The notes under the pieces: generated by a model | What the model was told of the DNA's origin: nothing | Seen by the model: the letters and a program-made list of their open reading frames with translations, nothing else | The model's database searches: none | Shown: piece by piece, positions 26,491 through 34,330 of the stretch | Numbering within the stretch: the stretch's first letter is position 1 | Layout of the letters: each line of letters begins with the position of its first letter | NCBI RefSeq assembly: GCF_009671205.1 | Contig: NZ_CP045309.1 | Location: 3,286,001 to 3,350,000, forward strand | Direction of reading: 5' to 3' | Origin: Micromonospora terminaliae | GTDB taxonomy: Bacteria > Actinomycetota > Actinomycetes > Mycobacteriales > Micromonosporaceae | DNA length: 64,000 bases | Position numbers and translations under genes: made by a program

Positions 26491-26640
26491 CTGCAGGAGC
26501 TGGTCGGAGACGAGTTCCTGGACGAGGTCTACGCGCAGCCGGAGGAGGTAGCCGGGGAGGTCGTACGGCTGCTTCTGCTCGCCCCCGACGACCTCTACGT
26601 CTGCGGTGAGCGCGTGCTGCGCGCGGACGGGCCGTGGTGA
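26491..26640 (+). pseudogene. Possible SDR C-terminal fragment
   Basis: An open frame without a start reads QPEEVAGEVVRLLLLAPDDL and ends VCGERVLRADGPW, resembling the C-terminal end of short-chain dehydrogenases (E-E-[VI]-A ... G-x-x-L-x-x-D-G). It has no upstream part. Resemblance is modest. Confidence 0.4.
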
Positions 26641-26680
26641 CGCCCGGAGGCATCCCCGCCGAGGTTCCCGTCTCGGCTGG

Positions 26681-26806
26681 TCGCCGCTGCGGACGGCGGT
26701 CTACCGCAACTTCTGGCTGGCCCTGCTCGCCGCCAACATCGACACCTGGATGCAGACGGTCGGCGCACAGTACGTCATGACGTGGGCGAGGAGCGCAGCG
26801 GGATGA
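26681..26806 (+). pseudogene. N-terminal fragment of an MFS_3 (EntS-like) transporter
   Basis: The frame reads SPLRTAVYRNFWLALLAANI then DTWMQTVGAQYVM, the first membrane segment of the enterobactin-exporter-like MFS_3 family, and then stops. The remaining eleven membrane segments are absent. Confidence 0.65.
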
Positions 26807-26834
26807 CGGTCGAGACCACGGCGGTCGCCGCCTG

Positions 26835-27845
26835 ATGCGCGCGGCGTTGATCACACTGGCCACGCTGGTGGTGGCCGTGCTGCTGGACATCGGCACGCGC
26901 AGGCTCGTCTCTCGCGCCGACCACGGCCGCTACCGGTGGGTCCTGGGACCACTGCGGAAGGCCTGCCGCCGTCCGACGGCCGCCGTGCTGCTCCTCACCG
27001 GGCTGTACCTCGCCCTGCCGCCGCGGCCGACCGGATGGCTCGGCGACGCCCGACACGTCGTCGGGCTGGTGCTCATCGGCAGCGTCGCCTGGCTGGTGAT
27101 CAAGGCGTTGCACGTCGGCGAGGGCGTCACCTTCAGCCGGCTGCCGCCGGAGGTGGTCGCGGACCGCCGGATCCGGCGGGCCCGAACCCAGATCCGCCCC
27201 GTCCGACGCTTCACCGCGGTAGTGGTCACGATCGTGGCCATCGGCCTGATCATGACCACCTTCCCGCCCATACGCGCGTTCGGGATCTCCGTCCTGGGCT
27301 CGGCCGGCGTCGTCGGCGCGCTCATCGGCCTGTCCGCCCGGACCGCGCTGGGCAACGCGTTCGCCGGTATTCAGGTCGCCTTCTCGGACGGTCTGCACGT
27401 CGGCGACGTGGTGGTCATCGAGGGCGAGTGGGGCCGGGTCGAAGAGGTCAAGCTGACCAACGTGGTCGTCCGGCTGTGGGACGACCGGAACCTCATCCTG
27501 CCGACGATGTACTTCACCGAGCGCCCGTTCCAGAACTGGTCCCGGCACGAGGCGCGGGTGGTCGGCAAGGTCCAGATCCACGTGGACCACACCGCCGACC
27601 TGGGGGACCTGCGCACGGAGACGCAACGGCTGGTCGAGTCCTCACCGCTGTGGGACCGGAGCCGGTGGGTACTGCAGATGGTCGACGCCACCGCATCGAG
27701 CGTCGTGATCGAGGTGCAGGCCACAGCCGCCGACGGGGCCAGCGCCTGGGACCTCCGCTGCGACCTCCGCGAGGGCCTGATCGGCTACATCCGCGACAAC
27801 CACCCGCAGTGGCTCCCCCGCACCCGCAGCGAGTACAAACCCTGA
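26835..27845 (+). CDS. MscS-family mechanosensitive channel
   Basis: The 336-residue protein has about four N-terminal hydrophobic segments and the MscS core GVVGALIGLSARTALGNAFA (pore helix TM3) followed by FSDGLHVGDVVVIEGEWGRV and LPTMYFTERPFQNWSR. These channels release solutes on hypo-osmotic shock. It begins 28 bases after the MFS fragment stop. Confidence 0.92.
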   Translation: MRAALITLATLVVAVLLDIGTRRLVSRADHGRYRWVLGPLRKACRRPTAAVLLLTGLYLALPPRPTGWLGDARHVVGLVLIGSVAWLVIKALHVGEGVTFSRLPPEVVADRRIRRARTQIRPVRRFTAVVVTIVAIGLIMTTFPPIRAFGISVLGSAGVVGALIGLSARTALGNAFAGIQVAFSDGLHVGDVVVIEGEWGRVEEVKLTNVVVRLWDDRNLILPTMYFTERPFQNWSRHEARVVGKVQIHVDHTADLGDLRTETQRLVESSPLWDRSRWVLQMVDATASSVVIEVQATAADGASAWDLRCDLREGLIGYIRDNHPQWLPRTRSEYKP

Positions 27846-27894
27846 CCTCCCCGCAAACCCACAAAAACCGCCTTGACGGGTGAAAGGTGCGCAG

Positions 27895-27939
27895 CTGTCA
27901 GTGGGGTGGGCCTGTGCCGAGGACCGACCCCACTGACAG
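27895..27939. repeat. 13-bp perfect inverted repeat before the Clp relic
   Basis: CTGTCAGTGGGGT (27895-27907) and ACCCCACTGACAG (27927-27939) are perfect inverse complements with a 19-base spacer, ending next to the ribosome site AAGG of the Clp remnant. It is neither the CIRCE nor the HAIR consensus. It may be a stress operator, or a terminator for mscS. Confidence 0.6.
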
Positions 27940-27950
27940 GAAGGTATGAG

Positions 27951-28247
27951 ATGTCGCTCGACGCGTTCCGCATCCCCGGCGGCTCCTTGGACGACCTGAT
28001 CAGTCGGTTCTTTCGGCGGAGACCCGTTCGCGGGACGTCCGGTGGAACGGGTGGACCTGTCCCGGCTGCTCTCCACCGAATCGCGGCAACTGCTGCAACG
28101 GGCAGCCGAGCAGGCTGCGGCGTGGGGCAGCCCCCGGTGCCCGAGGTGCACATGAGCGACATCGCCGAGGTGGTCAGCCGCCGTACCGATGTTCCCGTCA
28201 CCCAGCTCACGGAGGTGGAGAAGCAGGAGGCGGGCGGGTGTGGCTGA
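27951..28247 (+). pseudogene. Clp ATPase (ClpC/ClpB-like) remnant with frameshift and internal deletion
   Basis: The ATG frame reads MSLDAFRIPGGSLDDLISRF and is then continued in the +1 frame as FGGDPFAGRPVERVDLSRLL and STESRQLLQRAAEQAAAWGS, an N-terminal Clp domain. It jumps to DIAEVVSRRTDVPVTQLTEV, which in Clp ATPases precedes the second AAA module, then stops. About the whole first AAA module and everything after the linker are missing. Confidence 0.7.
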
Positions 28248-28474
28248 CCGGTCATGGCGACCAGCGCCGCGGCGACAGAGGGCAGGTCGGCCGTGATGTA
28301 GGTGGTGGTTCGCGGCCGACCCATGTTCACTGCGGGTGCAGCCGGGCGCCAACGCCTGGCTGGGATGTGCGTTGACCAGCGTCAACCCGCCCGTTCGGGT
28401 TCTTGGCGACATGCCAGGTTATGCCGCGAAGGCGGCGCCGGTTGCGGTAAGTGTGGACGAGGAGGAGGTGTCCG

Positions 28475-30082
28475 ATGACGCTGCCGTACGCGACCTTGCC
28501 GGGCGACCTCGACCACCTCATCGCCGACGAGCACGTGGTGGCGAACCGCCTCTTCGAGCACCTCGAGGCCGGACGCGGTGACCGGCGCATGCTGGTCGAC
28601 CAGGTGAGTTACGGCCGTGCCCTGCACGCCGACGCCGAGGAGGAGGCGTTGTATCCGGCGCTGGCCGAGATCGGTGCCGCCGCGGACGCCGAGGAGGGGC
28701 GGGACGAGCACCAGGCCCTCAAGAGGCTGCTCGTCCTGCTTGACCACGCGGATCCCGGCACCCATGAATTCGAGCGGGCGCTGAACGAGCTGATCGGCGG
28801 TATCCGGCACCACATCGAGAAGGAGGAACGGGAGTTCCTGCCGGCGCTGCGTCGGGCGGTGGGCGCGGAGGAGATGGGGCGGCTCGGCGAGCGGTACCTC
28901 GCCGCCAAGCGGTCGGCCCCGGCCCGCTCGCATCCCACAGTCCCGCCCACCGGACGCCGTCGCGGGCTCATGCACGTGGCCGCCGGGTTCATGGACAAGG
29001 TACGCGACCGGGTATCCGGCCGCAGCAACGTCCTGGCGACCGACGCCTCCTGGCTGCTCGACACCCAGGCGCAGCGGATCCTCGACACCTGGTCCCGACT
29101 GGTACTGGCCCCGTATGAACTCCTCACCCTCGAGCAGGCCCGCCAGCAGCCGAGCCTCGCCGACGCGGCGATGGAGATACTGCAGCAGGACGGGCGGCCG
29201 ACGGACCCCGAGGAGGTCGGATCGGCAGCGGACGTAAGCGTGCCCGGCCCGGGTGGTGATCTGGTCGTGCGCGTCTACAAGCCGCTCGGCCAGACCTCCG
29301 ATCCGGTGCCCGTCGTGATGTGGGTGCACGGTGGCGGTTGGATCCTGTTCACCAACGACGACTATGACGCGTCCTGCCGCGCCCTGGTCAACCGGACGGG
29401 CGCGATCGTGGTGTCGCCGGAGTATCGCAAGGCTCCCGAGCACGTGTTCCCGGCCGCCCACGAGGACGTGCTGGCCACCTACCGGTGGCTCCGCACCAAC
29501 GCCACCGGGCTCGGCGGCGACCCGTCACGCATCGCCGTCGGTGGCGAGGGCGTCGGAGCGAACATGGCGGCCGCGACCTGCGGTCAGCTCAAGCAGGCAG
29601 GTGAGCCACTGCCCGTGGCGCAGGTGCTCGTCTGCCCGCTGACCACCACCGCCCAGTACGGCGCGTCCATGCGGGACGCCGCAGACGCCCGGCCGCTGAA
29701 TCGTCCACTGCTGTCCTGGATGATCATGCACGCCTTCCGTGGCGTGACCGACAGCTTGACAGACCCCAGGGTCGATCTGCTCTCGCTCTCCGCGCAAGGC
29801 CTCGCCGGTCTGCCGCCGACACTGATCGTCACCACCGACCGCGACGTGCTGCAGAGCCAGGGCGACGAGTGGTGCGCCCGCTTGGAGGCCGCCGGCGTGC
29901 AGGCCACGTCGGTCCGTTACGCGGGAGTGATGCACGACTTCTTCGGCCTTGCCGCGGTGCTGGACAAGGCCGCGCACGCCCAAGAGGAGGTCGCTCTGCA
30001 CCTGCGCCAGGCGTTCGGGGAGGCTCCGGCCGCACATCCGTTGGATGGTGCGCCAATGCGCGGGGCCAAGGTCATCGGGTGA
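28475..30082 (+). CDS. Hemerythrin-HHE / alpha-beta-hydrolase (HSL-type) fusion lacking the nucleophile serine
   Basis: The 535-residue protein joins an HHE hemerythrin domain (residues about 10-150: DLDHLIADEH, LHADAEEEALYP, EEGRDEHQAL, HHIEKEEREFLPAL) to a hormone-sensitive-lipase-type hydrolase (about 200-520). The oxyanion motif HGGGW (His285), Asp457 (TDRDVL) and His487 (MHDFFG) are kept, but the nucleophile elbow GDSAG is GEGVG, with Gly359 in place of serine. GGAGGAGG at 28461-28468 fixes the ATG. The HHE part should bind a di-iron or haem-like ligand. The hydrolase part is probably not a normal esterase. It is intact although surrounded by gene debris. Confidence 0.85.
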   Translation: MTLPYATLPGDLDHLIADEHVVANRLFEHLEAGRGDRRMLVDQVSYGRALHADAEEEALYPALAEIGAAADAEEGRDEHQALKRLLVLLDHADPGTHEFERALNELIGGIRHHIEKEEREFLPALRRAVGAEEMGRLGERYLAAKRSAPARSHPTVPPTGRRRGLMHVAAGFMDKVRDRVSGRSNVLATDASWLLDTQAQRILDTWSRLVLAPYELLTLEQARQQPSLADAAMEILQQDGRPTDPEEVGSAADVSVPGPGGDLVVRVYKPLGQTSDPVPVVMWVHGGGWILFTNDDYDASCRALVNRTGAIVVSPEYRKAPEHVFPAAHEDVLATYRWLRTNATGLGGDPSRIAVGGEGVGANMAAATCGQLKQAGEPLPVAQVLVCPLTTTAQYGASMRDAADARPLNRPLLSWMIMHAFRGVTDSLTDPRVDLLSLSAQGLAGLPPTLIVTTDRDVLQSQGDEWCARLEAAGVQATSVRYAGVMHDFFGLAAVLDKAAHAQEEVALHLRQAFGEAPAAHPLDGAPMRGAKVIG

Positions 30083-30229
30083 CGCCGGCTGCCATGTCGC
30101 GGATTAGGCCCTGTTTGGCCCGACGACCGCATCCGATGGCAGGTCCCCGACTGCGATCCGCTGGCGGGAGAATGGCGGGCCATGCCGTTTTGGCACCCTA
30201 CAACGGCGGACACCATCCCGAGGCGAGAC

Positions 30230-30432
30230 TCAGCTCGCCGTGCGAGAGGCCAGCAGGTCGAGCGCGATGTCGACGATCATGTCCTCCTGCCTGCCGACCA
30301 ACTGCCGCTTACCGACCTCGTGAAAGATCGTGCGTACGTCGACGCCGTAGTGCACCGAGGCTGCCTCGGCGTGTCGGAGGAAGCTTGAGTAGACACCGGC
30401 GTATCCGAGAGTGAGCGTCTCACGGTCCACGC
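30230..30432 (-). pseudogene. 4-hydroxy-2-oxovalerate aldolase C-terminal fragment
   Basis: The minus strand reads [20 protein letters not shown] then HYGVDVRTI and [17 protein letters not shown], the C-terminal end of DmpG/BphI/HsaF aldolases of meta-cleavage pathways. The catalytic TIM barrel is absent, and the upstream junction runs into a serine recombinase fragment on the other strand. Confidence 0.75.
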
Positions 30433-30474
30433 GTACCGGGCGGTCCCGGAGTGGCCGGACGACCCCCACCCGGC

Positions 30475-30603
30475 ATCCGCTTCGCCTTCTACGGCCGGAT
30501 GTCCACCGTCGACTTTCAGGATCGGGCGTCGTCGTGTCGGTGGCGGCGCGGCTACGCCGAAGACCTGGTCGCCCGTCATGGTCGGATGCCTTCGTCAACG
30601 TAG
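30475..30603 (+). pseudogene. Serine recombinase N-terminal fragment
   Basis: The frame reads [20 protein letters not shown] then [12 protein letters not shown] and a stop. FYGR-M/V-S-T with the serine is the N-terminal catalytic motif of large serine recombinases. Only about 42 residues remain. It adjoins the aldolase fragment and may mark an excision or insertion event. Confidence 0.65.
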
Positions 30604-30776
30604 GCGTTGAACTTCGCGCGAAGGGCTGCCAGCCGTTCTGTATCTCGCTCGGTGTCCATCGCCCGTCCTTCCGTCGGTGTCGCGGCTGCGGCCGTCCTTA
30701 CTGCTTGGCCAGTGGCGGAAAACCCCTGCACCTCGGTGTGCCAGGGAACCCTGCCTTCCTCATAGCCTTTGCCTCG

Positions 30777-31138
30777 TGACCTACGGCGCCAACCTGACCG
30801 ACCGGGTCCGGGCCGTCGCCGTGCACGGTGTGGACGCCGCCCTGGACGCGGCGGGCCGGGGTTCCCTGCGCGCCCTGGTGGAGTTGACAGGGAACCCCGT
30901 TCGGGTGATCGGTCTGGCCGACCCGTTGGCGGATGCACTGGGTGCGCGGTTCGCGTACGGCGAGCCCGACGACATGGCCGGCATTCTGACCGAGGTGGCA
31001 GCGCTGGTGACGGCCGGCACGATGAAGGTGTCCGTCGCCCGCACCGATCCGTTGACCGACGCGGCCGCCGCCCACCGCGCCAGCCAGACAGGGCACGTCC
31101 GCGGCAGCGCCATGCGCCGGCGGGCGCTGCTCGGATGA
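30777..31138 (+). pseudogene. C-terminal half of an NADP-dependent quinone reductase-like MDR
   Basis: The frame contains VHGVDAALDAAGRGSLRALV then GNPVRVIGLADPLADALGAR and the C-terminal end LTDAAAAHRASQTGHVRGS, matching the nucleotide-binding and C-terminal part of zinc-free MDR reductases. The N-terminal catalytic half is missing; a GTG at 30777 could still start a protein, but a fragment is more likely. Confidence 0.65.
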
Positions 31139-31176
31139 GGGCAACAGCGCTCTGGGCGCGGTTGGCGTCAGCGTGA

Positions 31177-31575
31177 TCAGTCGGCGGAGGGCGGGACGCG
31201 GAACGAAGCGGGATCGACGGGACGGCTCTGCTTCGGCAGGCCGGCGACGACGAGGAGGTACGACTCGGTCACGAGATTGTCGACAAGCGCCGGCTCGACG
31301 TCCGCACCCGTCCGCACCGTGATCCAGTGCTTCTTGTTCATGTGGTAGCCGGGCGAGATGCTCACGTGAGCTGCGCGGAGCGCCTCTGCGTCGGATGGAT
31401 CCGCTTTCAGGATCACGACGGGCTCGCCGGGCATGGACGTCTGCAGCATGAACACCTTGCCGCCGACTTTCCATACCCGCCAGTCGCCGGTGACCTGGTG
31501 TGTGTGCTCGGAGCCGGGAAGCTCTGCGGCGCGGGCCGCGGCTCGATCCTGCACTGCCTTATCAGGCTGCATCAT
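31177..31575 (-). CDS. MmcQ/YjbR-family protein
   Basis: The 132-residue protein has the YjbR (CyaY-like) signature: DWRVWKVGGKVFMLQTS in the middle and SPGYHMNKKHWITVRTGA before the C-terminal helices (LVDNLVTESYLLVVAGLPK). Function is not established. GAGGAGGTC directly precedes the paired ATG codons. Confidence 0.88.
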   Translation of the reverse strand: MMQPDKAVQDRAAARAAELPGSEHTHQVTGDWRVWKVGGKVFMLQTSMPGEPVVILKADPSDAEALRAAHVSISPGYHMNKKHWITVRTGADVEPALVDNLVTESYLLVVAGLPKQSRPVDPASFRVPPSAD

Positions 31576-31694
31576 GACCTCCTCGAGGTCCTTAGGGGGT
31601 CGATTGCCCGGAGTCCGTCGAGGAGGTGCGGACGGCGGGCAACCGAGTCGATGTGAACGGGGCCGGCACCGCGGTCCGATGTCCGCCCCGTCCG

Positions 31695-32348
31695 TCACAT
31701 GTGCGTGAAGATCTTCTCCGCGTCGAACCGCGAGACCGGCTGGCGGGAGACCCGAGCCTCGTCGGGGTAGCCGAGCACCATAAGCAGCGTGGTCGTGTAG
31801 TCGGTGTCGGTCAGGTCGAAGGCCGCGTCCACGGTCTTGCGGTCGAAGCCCTCGAGCGGCGTCGCGTCCACCCCGAGGGATGCGGCGGCCATCATCGTGG
31901 CGCCGACGACGAGGTAGGTGTTCTTCTCAAGCCAGTGGAGCACGTTCCCGCCATAGTTCTCCGTCTGGATCTCCACGAAGTTGGAGGCGCCCGCCTCCCA
32001 TCCCTTCTGGATCTCCGGGTCGGCGAAGCGCCCGTCGGCGCGCTCCTTCTCGAAGATCTCCTGCAGGTGCGTGTCGGGGATGTCCTTGCGCGTTGTGAAG
32101 ATGATGGCGTGCGACGCGTTGCGCACCTTCTCCGCGTTGTCTGCGAAGCGGCCGACCAGTGCGTCCGCGAGCTTGTCCTTGCCATCCTGCGTCTCCAGCA
32201 CATGGAAACGGTTCGGCTGGATGTTGATCGTCGTCGGCGAGGTGCGCAGGTAACGCAGCAGCTGCTGGAACGTCTCCTCCGGGATCCTCTTGCTCGGGTC
32301 GAAGTAGCGGGTGAGGTGCTTCGTGATCAGCTTGTCGAGATTCAACAT
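31695..32348 (-). CDS. nfsB: NfsB-like oxygen-insensitive nitroreductase
   Basis: The 217-residue protein matches E. coli NfsB closely in length and pattern: ITKHLTRYFDPSKRIPEETF, LLRYLRTSPTTINIQPNRFH and the C-terminal VSRQPVSRFDAEKIFTHM-type end. It binds FMN and reduces nitroaromatics and quinones with NAD(P)H. Base composition is visibly lower in GC than the 0-20 kb genes, and it is 39 bases downstream of the CMD gene, under the same predicted operator; transfer as a pair is likely. Confidence 0.92.
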   Translation of the reverse strand: MLNLDKLITKHLTRYFDPSKRIPEETFQQLLRYLRTSPTTINIQPNRFHVLETQDGKDKLADALVGRFADNAEKVRNASHAIIFTTRKDIPDTHLQEIFEKERADGRFADPEIQKGWEAGASNFVEIQTENYGGNVLHWLEKNTYLVVGATMMAAASLGVDATPLEGFDRKTVDAAFDLTDTDYTTTLLMVLGYPDEARVSRQPVSRFDAEKIFTHM

Positions 32349-32387
32349 CGTGCTTTCCTTCGTTCGAACGGCGGGTGGAGAGGAAAG

Positions 32388-32930
32388 TCAGGCCGAATGG
32401 TGGTCGGCGCCGGGGATGTCGACGACGGTGTCGCTGACGTTGTTGAGGTAGTTCGTGAGCAGGGTGACGACCACGATCGTGACGATCGCCTGGATCTCCG
32501 GGTCGATATACCCGACCTCGCGGATCGCTGCGAGGTCCTCGTCGCTGACCTGGCCACGCGTCTCGATCACGTGCTGCGCGAACTTCGCGACGGCGGCGCG
32601 CTTCGGGTCGCTGGACGTGCCCATGCGGGCGAGCTCAATCTCCTCCGCCGACATACCGCCGAGGTTCGACGAGATGAAACCGTGGAGTGCCTGGCAGTAG
32701 TGGCAGCCGTTCGACTGAGAGACCGCGAGGGCGATCGTGTGGCGCGTCTTGGCGTCCAGGAGCTTCGCGATGCTGCCCTGCAGGCCCATCACGATCTCGA
32801 GCACGGTCGGGTTCGCGGCGAGCGTGGTGAACATGCTGGGCGCGAAGCCGAACTGCTTCGCGATGGCGTCGAGCGCGCCCTGCGTCTTCGCGTCGATGTC
32901 GGCGTGCGCGGGAGCGGTCAGGCGAGACAT
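32388..32930 (-). CDS. Carboxymuconolactone decarboxylase/AhpD-like peroxidase protein
   Basis: The 180-residue protein has the AhpD-type active site SQSNGCHYCQALHGF (CxxC with a nearby His) after the helix KTRHTIALAV. Such proteins reduce peroxides through the CxxC pair or act as thiol hubs. GGAGG precedes the ATG. A TetR-like operator lies 23 bases upstream, and nfsB follows in the same operon. Confidence 0.9.
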   Translation of the reverse strand: MSRLTAPAHADIDAKTQGALDAIAKQFGFAPSMFTTLAANPTVLEIVMGLQGSIAKLLDAKTRHTIALAVSQSNGCHYCQALHGFISSNLGGMSAEEIELARMGTSSDPKRAAVAKFAQHVIETRGQVSDEDLAAIREVGYIDPEIQAIVTIVVVTLLTNYLNNVSDTVVDIPGADHHSA

Positions 32931-32953
32931 GGTGAACCTCCAGATGGCCTTAC

Positions 32954-32969
32954 TGGACCATTTGGTCCA
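32954..32969. promoter_or_regulatory. TetR-type operator, copy 1
   Basis: TGGACCATTTGGTCCA is a perfect 6-bp inverted repeat with a 4-base centre, between the CMD gene and the duplicated tetR 5' end. It likely controls the CMD-nfsB operon. Confidence 0.65.
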
Positions 32970-33120
32970 CTCGCTTGAGTCAACACCATCAAGAGTGGGT
33001 TTCCAAGCCCAGTCTGTGTAACGTCGATTACGTGCAGGTGGACAGCGGGGCGGAGGCAGCCCAGAAGCTCGTTCCCAAGGGCCAAACCACGCGCGAGCGG
33101 ACACTGGCGCATGCGGCCGT
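32954..33120. repeat. Tandem duplication, unit 1 (operator, leader and tetR start)
   Basis: This stretch recurs at 33133-33299 with a constant offset of 179 bases: operator, leader ending TGTAACGTCGATTAC, start codon and about 27 codons. In this copy GTG 33032 opens a 31-codon frame (VQVDSGAEAAQKL ... GQTTRER) that stops at 33127. Divergence between copies suggests the duplication is old. Confidence 0.75.
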
Positions 33121-33132
33121 CGCATGAGATTT

Positions 33133-33148
33133 TGGACTATCTAGTCCA
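33133..33148. promoter_or_regulatory. TetR-type operator, copy 2
   Basis: TGGACTATCTAGTCCA is a perfect 6-bp inverted repeat with a 4-base centre, exactly 179 bases from copy 1, upstream of the longer tetR relic. Confidence 0.65.
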
Positions 33149-33299
33149 GTGGTTTGAGTGAACACCCGCAAGAGCGGGTTTCCAAGCCCAGGTTGTGTAA
33201 CGTCGATTACATGCAGGTGGACCACGGGGCGGAGGCGGCCCAGAAGCTGACTCCAGGGGCCAGGCCACGCGCGAGCGGATACTGGAGCACGCGGCGGCG
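33133..33299. repeat. Tandem duplication, unit 2
   Basis: Second copy of the operator-leader-tetR 5' unit described at 32954. Here ATG 33211 replaces GTG, and one base is missing near codon 14 (CCAGGGG here against CCCAAGGG in unit 1), which breaks the frame. Confidence 0.75.
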
Positions 33300-33640
33300 T
33301 TGATCTACGCCAAGGGGTTCACGCAACCAACAACGAGCTCGTCCGCCGCGCTGCAGGTGTGAGTGGCTCGCAGCTGAGCCACTACTTCCCCGCCAGGAAG
33401 AACCTCGTCCTGGCGGTCATCGACTGGCAGGCCGACCACGCCTCGGCTTCCATCGCAGCGAACGGTTTGCCAGCTTCGACACCGTCGAAGCGTTCCAGGA
33501 CTGGACGAACTTCTACGTCCTCTCGGGGCGTCCGTTCGAGGACGGCTGCAGCCTCGGCTCGCTCGGCATGTGGTGGCTGCATCGCCGCCGCCAAGTGCAG
33601 CGCGCTGCAGCCACTGGTGAAACCTGCGGATGCGGTGGCG
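33211..33640 (+). pseudogene. Frameshifted TetR-family regulator
   Basis: Read across three frames the sequence gives GQATRERILEHAAALIYAKG (helix 1), then GSQLSHYFPARKNLVLAVID (recognition region), then ERFASFDTVEAFQDWTNFYV and FEDGCSLGSL (ligand domain). At least three frameshifts separate these blocks, the first at about codon 14. It was presumably the regulator of the CMD-nfsB operon through the palindromes nearby; that operon is now probably derepressed. Confidence 0.75.
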
Positions 33641-33662
33641 CAGGGTGCGGCTCATGACCGGC

Positions 33663-33697
33663 GCACGGTGCGGCACCCCCCGGGTGCCGCACCGTGC
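33663..33697. terminator. 16-bp perfect hairpin
   Basis: GCACGGTGCGGCACCC pairs perfectly with 33682-33697 across a 3-base loop. It separates the tetR relic from the ynfA-like gene and is the strongest stem in the window; no T-tract follows on either strand. A bidirectional terminator is the simplest reading. Confidence 0.65.
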
Positions 33698-33717
33698 CGG
33701 TGTGCTCCCATAACGCC

Positions 33718-34052
33718 ATGACGATCATCCGGTCGATCTTGTTGTTCGGCGTCGCTGCCGTGGCTGAGATCGGCGGAGCCTGGCTGATCTGGCAGGTGTG
33801 CGGGAGCACCGCGGCCTGCTGTGGATCGGCGCGGGCATAGCTGGCCTCGGCGCATACGGCTTCGTCGCCACCTTCCAACCCGACCCGAACTTCGGCCGCA
33901 TCCTGGCCGCCTACGGCGGCGTCTTCGTCGCCGGCTCCCTCGCCTGGGGCGTGGTCGTCGACAAGTTCCCACCCGACCGCTACGACATCATCGGGGCAGT
34001 CATCTGTCTCGTCGGCGTCGCCGTCATCATGTACGCCCCGCACAGCAACTAG
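33718..34052 (+). pseudogene. YnfA/UPF0060 membrane protein with a one-base deletion
   Basis: The first frame gives [20 protein letters not shown] then AWLIWQ; the -1 frame continues [20 protein letters not shown] and [21 protein letters not shown] through [18 protein letters not shown]. Together they form a full four-helix YnfA protein. One G is missing at about 33796. Without it the gene would be intact, so this is a very recent loss or a sequencing error. Confidence 0.85.
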
Positions 34053-34105
34053 CGCCAGCCGTCATGCTCAATGGCGCCGCCCGGATCGCTAGGGATGCGG
34101 GCGTT

Positions 34106-34330
34106 TCAATGCCCGGCTTCGAGCAGTTGAATCATCTCGGGTTTGTCGACGGCGATCAGGTCTTCCCGAGCGAGTTCCCGCAGGGCGTTGGCTGTGTCCA
34201 GGTCTGCCGCATCGGCGGCAGCGCGGATGTCGTCGTCGCTGGGGGCGGTCCCGGTGGCGGCGAACTGGCCCAGGATCGCCCGATGCACCTGCCGCAGCCT
34301 GTCAATCTGCCAGGTTCTGCCCCGTCGCAG
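34106..34330 (-). pseudogene. MerB-like (organomercurial lyase) N-terminal helical fragment
   Basis: The frame reads DRLRQVHRAILGQFAATGTA, then ADLDTANALRELAREDLIAV and ends after DKPEMIQLLEAGH. This resembles the N-terminal winged-helix part of MerB-like proteins, but the catalytic region is missing. There is no clear start; the frame overlaps the end of the thioredoxin-like gene in another frame. Confidence 0.4.

Noticed and set aside
28248..28474. Small frames before the hemerythrin-hydrolase gene on both strands
   Set aside because: Short, without ribosome site or recognisable motif; the real start is set by GGAGGAGG at 28461.
30576..30659. Minus-strand 27-codon frame [17 protein letters not shown]...
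   Set aside because: Too short and without context to call; possibly the start of another destroyed gene.
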